A stretch of DNA of 18,975 bases from HGM11368 sp051883415 (GCA_051883415.1 JBJETR010000013.1:1-18975); one strand, 5' to 3'; positions 6,518 through 14,927 are shown, numbered from the stretch's first letter. Notes: generated by a model from the sequence alone, not told the origin. Made by a program: numbers and translations.

Positions 6518-7915
6518 TCACAAGCCGAGTAACATTAGCAACGCCGACGATACGTAAGGTCTGATATTGCATGCTTCGATTACGTTGTCGATGTAGCCGT
6601 CCTTAGCCGCTACGAGCGGATTGGCTTGCATTTGTTGATATTTTTCGGCAAGTTTTGCACGCAACTCATCACTGTTGCCACCCTCTTTGAGTTGGTCTTT
6701 CATCATAGCGACTACCGCAGTGTCGGAAGGTATAGGACTGATAACGGAATGCTCGCAAGCAAGCGTGTAGCCAAAGCCCAAGCCCTTGCTCATGAGTGCG
6801 CTATATCCAAAACCTACCGCATTGCCTACAGCTACGCCGATTTTGGCAATGCTGCTAGCGGCGATGGTCTGCATAAGACGATTGGTCTTCTTGGCAAAGC
6901 CACCCAGCTCTTGCTCGAGCGTAGGATTGACGCCCAAGGTGTCTACGAGAGTAACGAGTGGTAAATCGAAGCTCTCAAGTTTGTCGATAAAATCGGCAGC
7001 CTTCTCAATGCCGTCTTGACTGATATAGTCGCCCTCGGTTGCTATCACGCCAACGGATATACCGTTAATCTTAGCCAGGGAGCATACGACTTCGGGAGCA
7101 TATCCCTCGTTGAAAGCAATTACCGAGCCCTTGTCGCAGACGCTCTCGGTCCTTTGAACCGCACTCATTACGCCGTCAAGCGCAGGATCGATACGGTTGG
7201 GATCATCCTCGCTCTCGTCTTCGTCCGCAGGCAATACAGTAGCGAACAAACGAGCAAGTTGACTGCTCAAATCCGCTGCGTCCTTGTAGATGAATTGAGC
7301 TAAATCGGTGCTCTTAGCGTAATTGTCATATCCAATAAGCTGTGTATAGTTGACAGGGAAATTCTTGGCATCGGAAGCAAGATACATTGGGGAATTGACC
7401 GACATAATCGCATCCTTAGACATAAAGACAAAGTCCGCGCCCGCTACGTAAGTCGCCATCATACCTACGGCAACACCCTTGACTATTGCTACGTGTGGCA
7501 CGTTGTCTGCCAAAATAGCACTGTTGGCGATGAGTTGTGCATAGCTCTCCAAAACAGCCGCACCTTCGCCTACTCTTGCACCGCTACAATCTATGATTGA
7601 TACGAACGGTACCCCCGCACTGACTGCTCTTTGCATTGCTTTGCCGATTTTGTCTGCTTGCGCTTGAGACATACTTCCTTTGAGCACCTCTGCGTTTTGA
7701 GCAAAAAGATGAACGGGATGACCTTGTATGGTAGCGTAACCCGTGATTACACCTTCGCCCAAAGCCTCGAGGGCACTGTCAAAGCCTTTGCCGGTAAGGA
7801 AAGCGTCAGTCTCTACAAAACTCTCGGCGTCTACGATTTCGTTGACAAAAGACTTGATCTTAGAACAAGCTTTGTCTAGCGCCTTAGAGAAAGTTGAGAG
7901 ATTTTTATTCTCCAT
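6518..7915 (-). CDS. MmdA-like carboxyltransferase (acyl-CoA carboxylase beta family), divergent
   Basis: The protein has 465 residues from the start at 7915, which has a strong SD (GGAGGT, 4 nt before ATG). It has the two crotonase-type halves of the acyl-CoA carboxyltransferase family (MmdA, 12S transcarboxylase subunit), and the C-terminal AAKDGYIDNVIE...RPYVSSAL matches the family end. The glycine motifs that form the oxyanion holes are altered: SGGAR reads CSGARVGEG, GPCAGGAVY reads GVAVGMMATY, and RKAYGGAY reads GNAVGFGYSA. There is also an acidic insert (ADEDESEDDPN). It is the first gene of the decarboxylase operon. The substrate may be methylmalonyl-CoA or another acyl-CoA, or the subunit may have lost activity; sequence alone does not decide. 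Confidence 0.82.
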   Translation of the reverse strand: MENKNLSTFSKALDKACSKIKSFVNEIVDAESFVETDAFLTGKGFDSALEALGEGVITGYATIQGHPVHLFAQNAEVLKGSMSQAQADKIGKAMQRAVSAGVPFVSIIDCSGARVGEGAAVLESYAQLIANSAILADNVPHVAIVKGVAVGMMATYVAGADFVFMSKDAIMSVNSPMYLASDAKNFPVNYTQLIGYDNYAKSTDLAQFIYKDAADLSSQLARLFATVLPADEDESEDDPNRIDPALDGVMSAVQRTESVCDKGSVIAFNEGYAPEVVCSLAKINGISVGVIATEGDYISQDGIEKAADFIDKLESFDLPLVTLVDTLGVNPTLEQELGGFAKKTNRLMQTIAASSIAKIGVAVGNAVGFGYSALMSKGLGFGYTLACEHSVISPIPSDTAVVAMMKDQLKEGGNSDELRAKLAEKYQQMQANPLVAAKDGYIDNVIEACNIRPYVSSALLMLLGL

Positions 7916-7954
7916 ATTTACCTCCAAATAGTATTGTATAATTTTACCAATAGC

Positions 7955-7983
7955 ATTATATATTTTTGTTAAAATTTTTGCAA
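7955..7983 (-). promoter_or_regulatory. Promoter of the Na+-pump decarboxylase operon
   Basis: On minus, TTGCAA (7983-7978) and TATAAT (7960-7955) are 17 bp apart. The start would be near 7948, leaving a leader of about 33 nt with the SD GGAGGT. Confidence 0.78.
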
Positions 7984-8100
7984 GGATTTGTGCTACATTT
8001 GTGAGCAAATTGAATAAAAAAAATATTTGTGTATAATTGTAAACAAAAAGCTAAGAAAAAATATCATTTTTGGTTTTTGTTTATGCTATTTTGTTGTTAT

Positions 8101-8190
8101 ATCAGGCTATAGACTCTAATTGCCGAAGCGTGCTTTTCAATGCGGAATGCACAAGGCTTAGTTTGTTTTAACTAGTCGCCAAGACGCGAA
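8101..8190. other. Unexplained GC-richer intergenic segment in the 337-bp gap 7916-8252
   Basis: The gap between the decarboxylase operon and rluB holds the operon promoter at the left, an AT-rich tract at about 7984-8100, this segment, and the rluB terminator. The segment has 40 G/C of 90 (44%) and no convincing reading frame or strong hairpin. It could be a dispersed repeat, a small RNA, or the 3' region of the rluB transcript beyond the terminator. Confidence 0.3.
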
Positions 8191-8195
8191 AAATA

Positions 8196-8226
8196 ATTGC
8201 AACGGCACACAGTGTGCCGTTGCAAT
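8196..8226 (-). terminator. Intrinsic terminator of rluB
   Basis: The arms ATTGCAACGGCACA (8196-8209) and TGTGCCGTTGCAAT (8213-8226) form a perfect 14-bp stem with a 3-nt loop. On minus it is followed by TATTTTTCG. It lies 26 bp past the rluB stop. Confidence 0.88.
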
Positions 8227-8252
8227 AATCGAATATGCTATCAAATATGATT

Positions 8253-8960
8253 TCAAAGCCTTTTGAGATAATCAATCTCAAAATCGTTGAGGTATCTGTA
8301 CCCTCCTCTGGACAGTCCGCCAAGCCTCAAATCGGCTACTGCCGTCCTCTTGAGGAAGATAACCTCTTTGTCTATCGCTTCGAACATCTTGCGAATTTGT
8401 CTGTTTCTACCTTCGTAAATAGTAACTTGAATTTTGGATATTCCGTCCTTATATTCTAACAATTTGACCTTGCTACGCTTAGTCTTGACGCCGTCTACGA
8501 GTACGCCCTTGCGAAGTTGAGCAAGATTATGCTCAGGTACTTCCCCCTCAACCTTGACAACGTAGGTCTTGGGAATTTCGTGACTAGGATGAGTCAATGC
8601 GTGGGCGAGCTGTCCGTCGTTGGTGAGTAAAAGCAAGCCTTCAGTTTCGTAGTCTAGCCTGCCGACAGGAACAAGACCTGCAACGTCTACGGTAACGTAA
8701 TCGAATATCGTCTTACGACCTAATTCGTCCTTTTTGGTAGTGATACAACCCTTAGGCTTATAAAACATTATGTAGACCGGCTTGACGGCTTTGACCGTCA
8801 CTCCGTTGCAAGTCACGACGTCGTTGTCGGGATTGATGGATGCGCCAAGACGATTGACAACTTCGCCGTTGACCTTTACTTGTCCTTCGGCTATCATTTT
8901 GTCTGCATTGCGTCTTGAAGCTACTCCGTTGCGAGCTAAAAATCTATTAAGTCTTTCCAT
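8253..8960 (-). CDS. rluB: Ribosomal RNA pseudouridine synthase, RsuA/RluB family
   Basis: The 235-residue protein has an N-terminal S4 RNA-binding domain (about 1-48, RLNRFLARNGVASRR) and an RsuA-type catalytic domain. The catalytic aspartate is D103 in VGRLDYETEGLLLLTND. EGRNRQIRKMF near the C-terminus is typical. It isomerises uridine in large-subunit rRNA; RluB (helix 89-90 region) is the best guess among RluB/RluE/RsuA because Clostridia commonly place rluB after scpAB and dacF. An SD (GGAG) is 8 nt before ATG. It has its own promoter (8979-9007) and terminator. Confidence 0.92.
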   Translation of the reverse strand: MERLNRFLARNGVASRRNADKMIAEGQVKVNGEVVNRLGASINPDNDVVTCNGVTVKAVKPVYIMFYKPKGCITTKKDELGRKTIFDYVTVDVAGLVPVGRLDYETEGLLLLTNDGQLAHALTHPSHEIPKTYVVKVEGEVPEHNLAQLRKGVLVDGVKTKRSKVKLLEYKDGISKIQVTIYEGRNRQIRKMFEAIDKEVIFLKRTAVADLRLGGLSRGGYRYLNDFEIDYLKRL

Positions 8961-8978
8961 TGCTTTTTCTCCACATAT

Positions 8979-9007
8979 ATTATAGGTTACCTCACCCTAA
9001 AAATCAA
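8979..9007 (-). promoter_or_regulatory. Promoter of rluB
   Basis: On minus, TTGATT (9007-9002) and a perfect TATAAT (8984-8979) are separated by 17 bp. The leader is short and contains the SD GGAG. Confidence 0.8.
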
Positions 9008-9076
9008 GTATTTGCACGACGGGACTAAGCAATTTGACATAAATTTTGCATATAACCGTACAATGCCGGCGATATA

Positions 9077-9997
9077 TCAATGGTTGCTATTTTGCAACAG
9101 CTCAAAACCTTTTTCTAATAGATTTTTGCTTACGTTCCACATATCGTGTACGTTGAGAACTACGCAAATAAGCTGTTTGCCGTCACGGGTTGCCGAACTC
9201 ACCAAGCATCTACCGGAGTTTTTGGTATATCCTGTCTTGACGCCGTCGGCACCGTCCATCATCAAAAGCATCTTGTTTTTGTTACCAAAATAGTATCTGT
9301 CGTGAGTATAATTGCCTTCGACAACGTAGGATTTAGCCGAAACTATAGTCTTGAACAACGGATTTTGCATAGCCTTAGCCGTGATAATTGCCAAATCGTA
9401 AGCAGTTGTGTAGTGGTTGTCGTCATGCAAACCGTGAGGATTGGTAAAATGAGTGTCCTCAAGCCCAAGCTCTTGAGATTTGGCATTCATCATATCCACA
9501 AAGCCTGACACACTACCGCCTACGGCTATTGCAAGTGCAACTGCAGCATCGTTGCCGCTTCTGAGCATGAGAGCATAAAGCAAATCTCGTACGCTCCATA
9601 TCTCGTTGCGTCTGAGATATACCGACGAACCCTCTACTCCTACCGCATCTTGAGGAATTGCTAATTGTACGTCGACGTCGGCAACGTTGTCTAGCACGAC
9701 TAAAGCGGTCATAATTTTGGTAGTGCTAGCCATTGCAAGTCTAACTCGTGAATTGTTGCTTGACAAAACCTTCTTGCTAGATTGCTCCATGACTATAGTC
9801 GCACTAGAAGAATTGTATTTTACCACGCTGAGCGATTGCATAGTCGTAGCAATATCACCTCTCATTTTTCTACAATATATCATTGTAGGTAATAAAAATG
9901 TTGATATTATTATAAAATATGCGATAATTGAGAAGTATTTGACCGCAAAATTTATCTTTTGATGACTTTTGTTGCCAGACTTATCAGGTCTTTCCAT
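9077..9997 (-). CDS. dacF: D-alanyl-D-alanine carboxypeptidase (PBP5/DacF-type), membrane-anchored at the N-terminus
   Basis: The 306-residue serine peptidase (family S11) trims the terminal D-Ala from peptidoglycan stem peptides. The active-site motifs are S91-T-T-K94, S147-G-N149 and K254-T-G256. The N-terminus carries one hydrophobic anchor at about 21-41. It ends soon after the KTG block and lacks the PBP5 C-terminal domain that the second paralogue (15124-16293) keeps. Its start overlaps the end of ytfJ by 46 nt, so the two are translationally linked. The SD-like AAGGAG lies 11 nt before ATG. The neighbour ytfJ suggests a role in spore cortex or sporulation-stage wall, as for B. subtilis DacF, but a housekeeping role is equally possible. 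Confidence 0.9.
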   Translation of the reverse strand: MERPDKSGNKSHQKINFAVKYFSIIAYFIIISTFLLPTMIYCRKMRGDIATTMQSLSVVKYNSSSATIVMEQSSKKVLSSNNSRVRLAMASTTKIMTALVVLDNVADVDVQLAIPQDAVGVEGSSVYLRRNEIWSVRDLLYALMLRSGNDAAVALAIAVGGSVSGFVDMMNAKSQELGLEDTHFTNPHGLHDDNHYTTAYDLAIITAKAMQNPLFKTIVSAKSYVVEGNYTHDRYYFGNKNKMLLMMDGADGVKTGYTKNSGRCLVSSATRDGKQLICVVLNVHDMWNVSKNLLEKGFELLQNSNH

Positions 9998-10305
9998 CTC
10001 TCTTCTTTCTCCTTATCTTCTACTTTAATCAGCCTAAAACCCTCGTCATAGCATACCAAAAATCCTAACGGAGTGATGGATATACCTCCACCGCCTCCAC
10101 CCGCAAAAGGCATATTAAACACGTCGTATTCTTTGTTTTTGTTAATCTCTCCTCCTCCGCTTGCTATGCCAATAGTTATCTTAGACATAGGCACTACCGT
10201 CGTACCGTCGGGCATTGTTATCGGTCTGGAGACGGCAGAATCGCTCTCTACCACTGCCTTGAGATTGTTGAGAGCGCTGCTCATAATTTCTTGTATATCG
10301 TTCAT
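9952..10305 (-). CDS. ytfJ: YtfJ/GerW family sporulation protein
   Basis: The 117-residue protein is a GerW/YtfJ family member: an N-terminal MNDIQEIMSSALNNLKAVVE helix, a GTTVVPMSKITIGIASGGGE strand motif, a glycine run (about 69-74), then ISITPLGFLV. In B. subtilis this protein is made in the forespore under sigma-G and is needed for normal germination; the molecular function is unknown. It lies between DUF2953 and dacF, the usual clostridial order. The SD region is AAGGGGGTAAGGA. No clear sigma-F/G promoter could be assigned in the 175-bp gap upstream. Confidence 0.92.
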   Translation of the reverse strand: MNDIQEIMSSALNNLKAVVESDSAVSRPITMPDGTTVVPMSKITIGIASGGGEINKNKEYDVFNMPFAGGGGGGISITPLGFLVCYDEGFRLIKVEDKEKEERWKDLISLATKVIKR

Positions 10306-10480
10306 TCCTTACCCCCTTATCTTCTTTATCGACCAGCTCACTAAATATTTGTGTAGTTGGCAATAATATTGTTTGTAAAATTGTAATAAATTTACCCTTT
10401 TTCTTTTAATTACACGATTAGCACGCTATTAGTGTAAATATCTAACAATTTTAGTTAGTTTTTCAAATGCAAAATTGTCT
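10306..10480. other. AT-rich gap between DUF2953 and ytfJ
   Basis: This 175-bp stretch holds no gene. It contains an imperfect inverted repeat (TTACACGATTAG ... CTATTAGTGTAA, 10 of 12 paired, around 10410-10437) without a T-tract. A ytfJ promoter may be here, but no box pair stands out. Confidence 0.3.
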
Positions 10481-11065
10481 TTATTTCCTAATTTTTGCTT
10501 GCTTTACCCGACTTTTAGCATTGAAAATCAGCGTCTTAGCTAGCATACTCAATATTGTCGACATTTTGACGCTTACGGCTATCGAAAGCAAAAGCCCTAG
10601 TCTAGCCGTTGCATCATTGATGACAATATACGTATCGTCACATATAACGAGGCGACGACAGTAATAGTCTATAATACCGCCAAACGCCTCGACAAAAGGT
10701 CTAAAAGTAGCACTCCATACGTTAGAAGCACAATAAGACAAATTGACGTGCAAGCTATTTAGACGAATGGGCAATAATTTAAGAAAATTTATTTTTTCTT
10801 TTGACGACGGCTTTATTTCGTTGATACTTTCGCCAGCATGATTGAGCTTTATTCTTTGAAAATCCCTTTTGCCTATCTGATAATACAGGTTTCCTTTGCA
10901 TTCAAATATCACAATCTTGAGCATAAACAACCTCAAAAGCCTAATTTCTAAGCTAATTTTGCCTTGGTGTGAATAAAAGTACCCTTTGATTACTACGTTA
11001 GAAAAAATAATTGACGTTATAATCAAAAATGCTATCAACACCAAAATTCCAATTACCCAAGCCAT
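10481..11065 (-). CDS. DUF2953 family protein
   Basis: The 194-residue protein has one N-terminal transmembrane helix (about 2-24) and a soluble remainder rich in Lys, Arg and aromatic residues. A central LHVNLSYCASNVWSATFRPF and a later strand region match the general look of DUF2953 proteins. That family sits directly before ytfJ in many Clostridia. The assignment rests on this position, the length and the topology more than on a sharp motif. No SD precedes the ATG and no good alternative start is in frame. No function is known; linkage to ytfJ suggests a sporulation or envelope context. Confidence 0.65.
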   Translation of the reverse strand: MAWVIGILVLIAFLIITSIIFSNVVIKGYFYSHQGKISLEIRLLRLFMLKIVIFECKGNLYYQIGKRDFQRIKLNHAGESINEIKPSSKEKINFLKLLPIRLNSLHVNLSYCASNVWSATFRPFVEAFGGIIDYYCRRLVICDDTYIVINDATARLGLLLSIAVSVKMSTILSMLAKTLIFNAKSRVKQAKIRK

Positions 11066-11132
11066 AACTATGTTGTGTGCAAAGCCTACTAAAATACAAT
11101 ATCATTGCTTGTAAAGTACTCAAAAGCACAAA

Positions 11133-11154
11133 AAAAGAGGAAAACTCCTCTTTT
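11133..11154 (-). terminator. Intrinsic terminator of the lysA-scpB operon
   Basis: The stem AAAAGAGGA / TCCTCTTTT has a 4-nt loop. On minus it is followed by a T-run (TTTTTTTGTG counting the stem base). It lies 101 bp past the scpB stop; the intervening 11155-11254 holds no gene, only a direct AAGCGTT repeat. Confidence 0.85.
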
Positions 11155-11254
11155 GAATGATTACGTCTAGTAAGTCGTTAATAATAAGCGTTTCACCTTA
11201 AGTACGACCACCGTAAAGCGTTAAGAATTTAAAGAATTAAAATAAATACGTCAA

Positions 11255-11980
11255 TCAAACGCCAATGGTGTCGTCATCATCCCCACTTTCAAAGGTAACA
11301 AAGTCTTCTCCCTCCAAAAAGTCGGGATTATTGCTATCGAGCATAGCGTCAAGTTCGTCTTGTTGTTGGATTTGACTTGACGTTACCCCTTCGAAGTCGT
11401 CGGATAATTGTATTTCTCTATATAATCCCTCCGTCTGCACGTTAAAGTTGCCGTATTCGATAAGCCTCTTCATAACCTCACCATAGTCAGGCAACTCGTC
11501 TATCGAATGCAATTCAAACTTTTTGAGAAACTCGTCAGTCGTGCCGTAAAGGATAGGCTTGCCCGGCGATTGCTTGAAGCCACAACTCTTGATAAGGTCA
11601 GCTTTGAGCAACACGCTGATAGCATAGTCAGGGCTTACGCCTCTTATTTCTTCGATTTCACTACGGGTGATTGGTTGTTGATATGCTATGATAGACAACA
11701 CTTCCACCAATATCTTAGAGAGTTCCTTTTCTTTGACAGGTTGCAAAACTTCGGCTACGATTTCACCGTACTTGCTGTTGGAGCCAAATTGCACCTTGTC
11801 GTTGAAGACTTCCAATCTAATACCACAGTCACCACTGTATTTTTCTTCCAACTCGGCTATTGCATCGTTTAGATTGCGTCTGGACACGTCGTCGGGAAGC
11901 TTGGACAATATATCTTGTCTGCTGATAGGCACACCCGCCGCAAATATTATCGCTTCTACGACGTTGACTAAATTATTCAT
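11255..11980 (-). CDS. scpB: Segregation and condensation protein B
   Basis: The 241-residue protein contains the two winged-helix domains of ScpB (about 1-80 and 90-165), with the conserved block LSIIAYQQPITRSEIEEIRG at 95-114 and LLYGTT-like PILYGTTDEFLKKF. ScpB dimers bind ScpA and Smc and help separate chromosomes. The last 40 residues form an acidic, low-complexity tail, longer than usual. It overlaps scpA by 8 nt and has an SD (GGAGG) inside the end of scpA, so the two are coupled. Confidence 0.95.
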   Translation of the reverse strand: MNNLVNVVEAIIFAAGVPISRQDILSKLPDDVSRRNLNDAIAELEEKYSGDCGIRLEVFNDKVQFGSNSKYGEIVAEVLQPVKEKELSKILVEVLSIIAYQQPITRSEIEEIRGVSPDYAISVLLKADLIKSCGFKQSPGKPILYGTTDEFLKKFELHSIDELPDYGEVMKRLIEYGNFNVQTEGLYREIQLSDDFEGVTSSQIQQQDELDAMLDSNNPDFLEGEDFVTFESGDDDDTIGV

Positions 11981-12782
11981 TATATTCCTCCGTATCGGTC
12001 AAATGCGAATAGTCTATAGATTCGCTGTCGATTTCTTCGTTGTATTCGATGAGTATATCGTCCGTAAACGACTCTTGCGTTGCTTTGACAATTTGCTTTT
12101 TCATAAGTTCCAGAAGCGCCTGGAAAGTAGATATCTTCTCGCTTTTTTCTACCTTTTCGCCAAACAATTCGCTAAATTTTACGCTTCTTTGCTTGATAAC
12201 CCGCTCGGCGATATAATTGATTTTGTCGGCAACCGTATATGGATCTTTGACAATCTTTTTGGTAGCAAAGGCGATTTCTTTTTCGTTGAGCCTTAGGAGC
12301 ATTCTACCATAGGCGTCAATGAGATTGTTGAGGTCAAAATTGCTCAGAACGATGATTGCATCCTTGTCGGTGAAGACAGGCTTGCGATAGAACTTGTTGA
12401 GAGCTTCTCGCTCTTTGAGCGCCTCACCCTTCTCTTTGAACATAGCGTACATGAGAAGCCTGCGTCTAAGCAATTCTTCGGGATCCTCTTCTTCGATATA
12501 ATCTTCATCCTCGATTTCTTCTTTAGGCAAAGCGTCCTTGGACTTGATTTCTAGTAGCGTTGCGGCTACGGAAACAAAGTCGGAGGCTACGTCCATATCA
12601 AGCTCTCCAACCCCTTCCATATACTGCATGTATTGACTAGTGATTTGTGCTAGCGGAAAGGTAAGCAAATCATATTTGCCCTCTACAACTATGAGCGTAT
12701 AGAGCAATTCGATTGGACCTTCAAAATCAAGTAAGCTAAACTTTACTACGTCGCTAGCGTGCTTTTCGAAAAAATTTGCCAT
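11973..12782 (-). CDS. scpA: Segregation and condensation protein A
   Basis: The 269-residue kleisin bridges Smc heads and binds ScpB. The N-terminal motif FSLLDFEGPIELLYTLI (about 15-31) and YDLLTFPLAQITSQYMQYM are typical; a very acidic linker (EEIEDEDYIEEEDPEE) precedes the central helices, and a C-terminal winged-helix segment (about 210-250) follows. The ATG at 12782 is preferred over the in-frame GTG at 12788: AGGTG lies 3 nt before the ATG, and the GTG directly abuts the stop of the protease gene. Located between the M50 protease and scpB, as in many Clostridia. Confidence 0.93.
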   Translation of the reverse strand: MANFFEKHASDVVKFSLLDFEGPIELLYTLIVVEGKYDLLTFPLAQITSQYMQYMEGVGELDMDVASDFVSVAATLLEIKSKDALPKEEIEDEDYIEEEDPEELLRRRLLMYAMFKEKGEALKEREALNKFYRKPVFTDKDAIIVLSNFDLNNLIDAYGRMLLRLNEKEIAFATKKIVKDPYTVADKINYIAERVIKQRSVKFSELFGEKVEKSEKISTFQALLELMKKQIVKATQESFTDDILIEYNEEIDSESIDYSHLTDTEEYNE

Positions 12783-12788
12783 AATCAC

Positions 12789-13523
12789 CTACATTATATT
12801 GATGCCGAATATCAACCCAAATAATTTGCCAACCACGTTGCGTACAAAGGTGATATACATACCGAATATATCGAGATACGGACTAATTCTACCCAAAACA
12901 CTGCTTCCGATGAGCAAAATCAAAAGTGCGTAATTGCCGTATCTATACATAAAGTCCACGTATTTGCTGGACGGTCTTAGCGTTTCGAATAGTCTAAATC
13001 CGTCTAACGGATATATAGGCAACAGGTTGAACGCCATAAGAGTCAGATTGAATATGATGCTATATTGGAATAGGTAGGAGAAAAAGAAATAAGCGTATTG
13101 CCCCGCCGATATCTCTTGTCCTACGTAAATAGTCAAATCTATGCTTTTGGTACATGCAATCAAAATAGCATAGACAGCCGTAGCCAAGAATGCAACGATA
13201 AAATTGCAAATTACCCCCGCTAAGGATACGGTTATCATCCCCTTTTTGTATTCTCTAAAATTGCGAGGATCGATAGGTACGGGTTTCGCCCAACCAAAAC
13301 CAACCACTAGCATCATCAAAAAACCTATCGGATCAATATGCTTGAGTGGATTGAGTGAAAGCCTACCACGCATTTTCGCCGTATAATCACCGTTGAGGTA
13401 TGCAACCCAGCCGTGTGCCATCTCATGCAAAACTATTGCAAACAAAATTGCAATCAGATATGCAAGCACACCTAAAAAGGCAAGTCTGGGATAGTCGGCT
13501 AATGCTTGGACAATGTATAACAT
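12789..13523 (-). CDS. Site-2 protease family membrane metalloprotease (M50)
   Basis: The 244-residue multi-pass membrane protein has the zinc motif H33-E-M-A-H37 in the first helix and the third ligand aspartate D174 in NLLPIYPLDGFRL. Length, absence of a PDZ domain and WAKPVPIDPRNF match the short M50B group found next to scpA in Clostridia. Members cleave within membranes, but the substrate of this group is unknown; it is not the SpoIVFB type by context alone. Its ATG overlaps the lysA stop by one base (TAATG), so translation is coupled. Confidence 0.93.
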   Translation of the reverse strand: MLYIVQALADYPRLAFLGVLAYLIAILFAIVLHEMAHGWVAYLNGDYTAKMRGRLSLNPLKHIDPIGFLMMLVVGFGWAKPVPIDPRNFREYKKGMITVSLAGVICNFIVAFLATAVYAILIACTKSIDLTIYVGQEISAGQYAYFFFSYLFQYSIIFNLTLMAFNLLPIYPLDGFRLFETLRPSSKYVDFMYRYGNYALLILLIGSSVLGRISPYLDIFGMYITFVRNVVGKLFGLIFGINIM

Positions 13524-14839
13524 TATTGATAATCTTCCTCCACGTCGTTGCGTACCAAATCTTCAAAAGTTTGAGGTTTGACGGCGTATCTACTCTTGCC
13601 TCCCGATACGAATACTACAGGCGGTACGAGATTGCGGTTGTAGTTGCTGGACATAGAATAATTGTATGCACCTGTGGTAAAGACGGCTATTATATCGCCT
13701 CTTTGCGCCTTAGGCAAGCAAATATCCTTGATGATTACGTCACCGCTTTCGCAACACTTGCCCGCTATTGTTACGACCTCTTCTCCTGCCTCGTCTGCTC
13801 TATTGGCTATGACAGCCTCGTACTTGGCATCGTAAAGCGCAGGACGTATGTTGTCGGTCATACCGCCGTCAATCGCTAAGTACTTTCTGATACCCTTGAT
13901 ATCCTTGATTGCCCCAACGCTATAAAGCGTAACGCCTGCTTCGCCGACAATACTTCTACCAGGCTCTATCATAAAGTACGGCTTGGATATGTTCTTCTTG
14001 GCAACGCAAGCGTTGAGCGTATCGGTGAGAAGCTCGACGTATTCGCAATATTCTCTGATATTAAACTTAGGATCATCACCGCTATAATGCACGCCGAAGC
14101 CTCCGCCAAGATTGAGCTCTTCTACCTCAATGCCTTGCTCTTTGAGCTTAGCTATAAAATCCGTCATAACTTCGACAGCCAATGCAAACGCCGACTTGTC
14201 GAAAATCTGCGAGCCGATATGGCAATGTAAACCTCTAAAGTAAACGTTGTTGGATTTTTTGATTTTGTCGATGACTTGAAGAGCGTCACCATTAGCAATA
14301 GAAAAGCCGAATTTACTGTCAACTTTTGCAGTCTGTATAAAGGTGTGCGTGTGTGCCTCAACGCCAGGATTGGTGCGGATAAGCACCTTTTGCTTGCGAG
14401 AATACTTGTCACATATCTCATCGATAAGATCTACCTCTTCGAGATTGTCCACAACTATCACGCCTACGCCGTTGGATATGGCATATTCTAGTTCCGACAC
14501 CAACTTATTGTTGCCGTGAAAATATGCCTTGGCAGGATCGAACCCCGCACTGATAGCAGTATATAGCTCACCCGCCGAAACAACGTCGATATTACTGTTT
14601 TCCTCTTTCATTATCTTGTAGATTGCCTTGCAACTAAAAGCCTTGGAGGCATAGGCAACGTTGCCGTAGCCGTAAGTGTTGGCAACGGTATTTCTAAAGG
14701 CTCTTACAACGCCTCTGATATAATCCTCGTCCATTACGTATAATGGCGTGGAATACTTGGCAACCAAATCCACACAGTCTACGCCACCGATTTGGAGATG
14801 TCCCTTTTCGTTGACGTTCATAGTATCTCTATAGTTCAT
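13523..14839 (-). CDS. lysA: Diaminopimelate decarboxylase
   Basis: The 438-residue PLP enzyme makes L-lysine from meso-diaminopimelate, the last step of lysine synthesis. The PLP lysine is K66 in YASKAF; HCHIGSQIF, GGGFGVHY and EPGRSIVGEAG are the phosphate and substrate blocks, and CESGDVI supplies the active-site cysteine from the second subunit. Length is normal. The start has an SD (AGGAG, 6 nt before ATG). A strong promoter lies just upstream; the leader is about 30 nt, too short for a lysine riboswitch. It heads the M50-scpA-scpB unit. Confidence 0.96.
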   Translation of the reverse strand: MNYRDTMNVNEKGHLQIGGVDCVDLVAKYSTPLYVMDEDYIRGVVRAFRNTVANTYGYGNVAYASKAFSCKAIYKIMKEENSNIDVVSAGELYTAISAGFDPAKAYFHGNNKLVSELEYAISNGVGVIVVDNLEEVDLIDEICDKYSRKQKVLIRTNPGVEAHTHTFIQTAKVDSKFGFSIANGDALQVIDKIKKSNNVYFRGLHCHIGSQIFDKSAFALAVEVMTDFIAKLKEQGIEVEELNLGGGFGVHYSGDDPKFNIREYCEYVELLTDTLNACVAKKNISKPYFMIEPGRSIVGEAGVTLYSVGAIKDIKGIRKYLAIDGGMTDNIRPALYDAKYEAVIANRADEAGEEVVTIAGKCCESGDVIIKDICLPKAQRGDIIAVFTTGAYNYSMSSNYNRNLVPPVVFVSGGKSRYAVKPQTFEDLVRNDVEEDYQ

Positions 14840-14875
14840 ATTTTTCTCCTACGTTACATAGTATCGTCACGTTTG

Positions 14876-14904
14876 ATTGTAACAAAACACAAGCGTAAAG
14901 TCAA
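14876..14904 (-). promoter_or_regulatory. Promoter of the lysA operon
   Basis: On minus, TTGACT (14904-14899) and TACAAT (14881-14876) are separated by 17 bp. The start is expected near 14869. Confidence 0.82.
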
Positions 14905-14927
14905 CGCAGATAATAAAATTATATAAT

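Noticed and set aside
6510..6572. Longer gamma-subunit start at 6572
   Set aside because: It would overlap the preceding gene by 55 bases, while the ATG at 6509 has a good SD and signal-like N-terminus.
7916..8008. Longer start of the MmdA-like gene at 8008
   Set aside because: It would run through the strong promoter at 7955-7983; the ATG at 7915 has a near-perfect SD.
14840..14875. Lysine riboswitch ahead of lysA
   Set aside because: The leader between the predicted start and the ATG is only about 30 nt, far too short.
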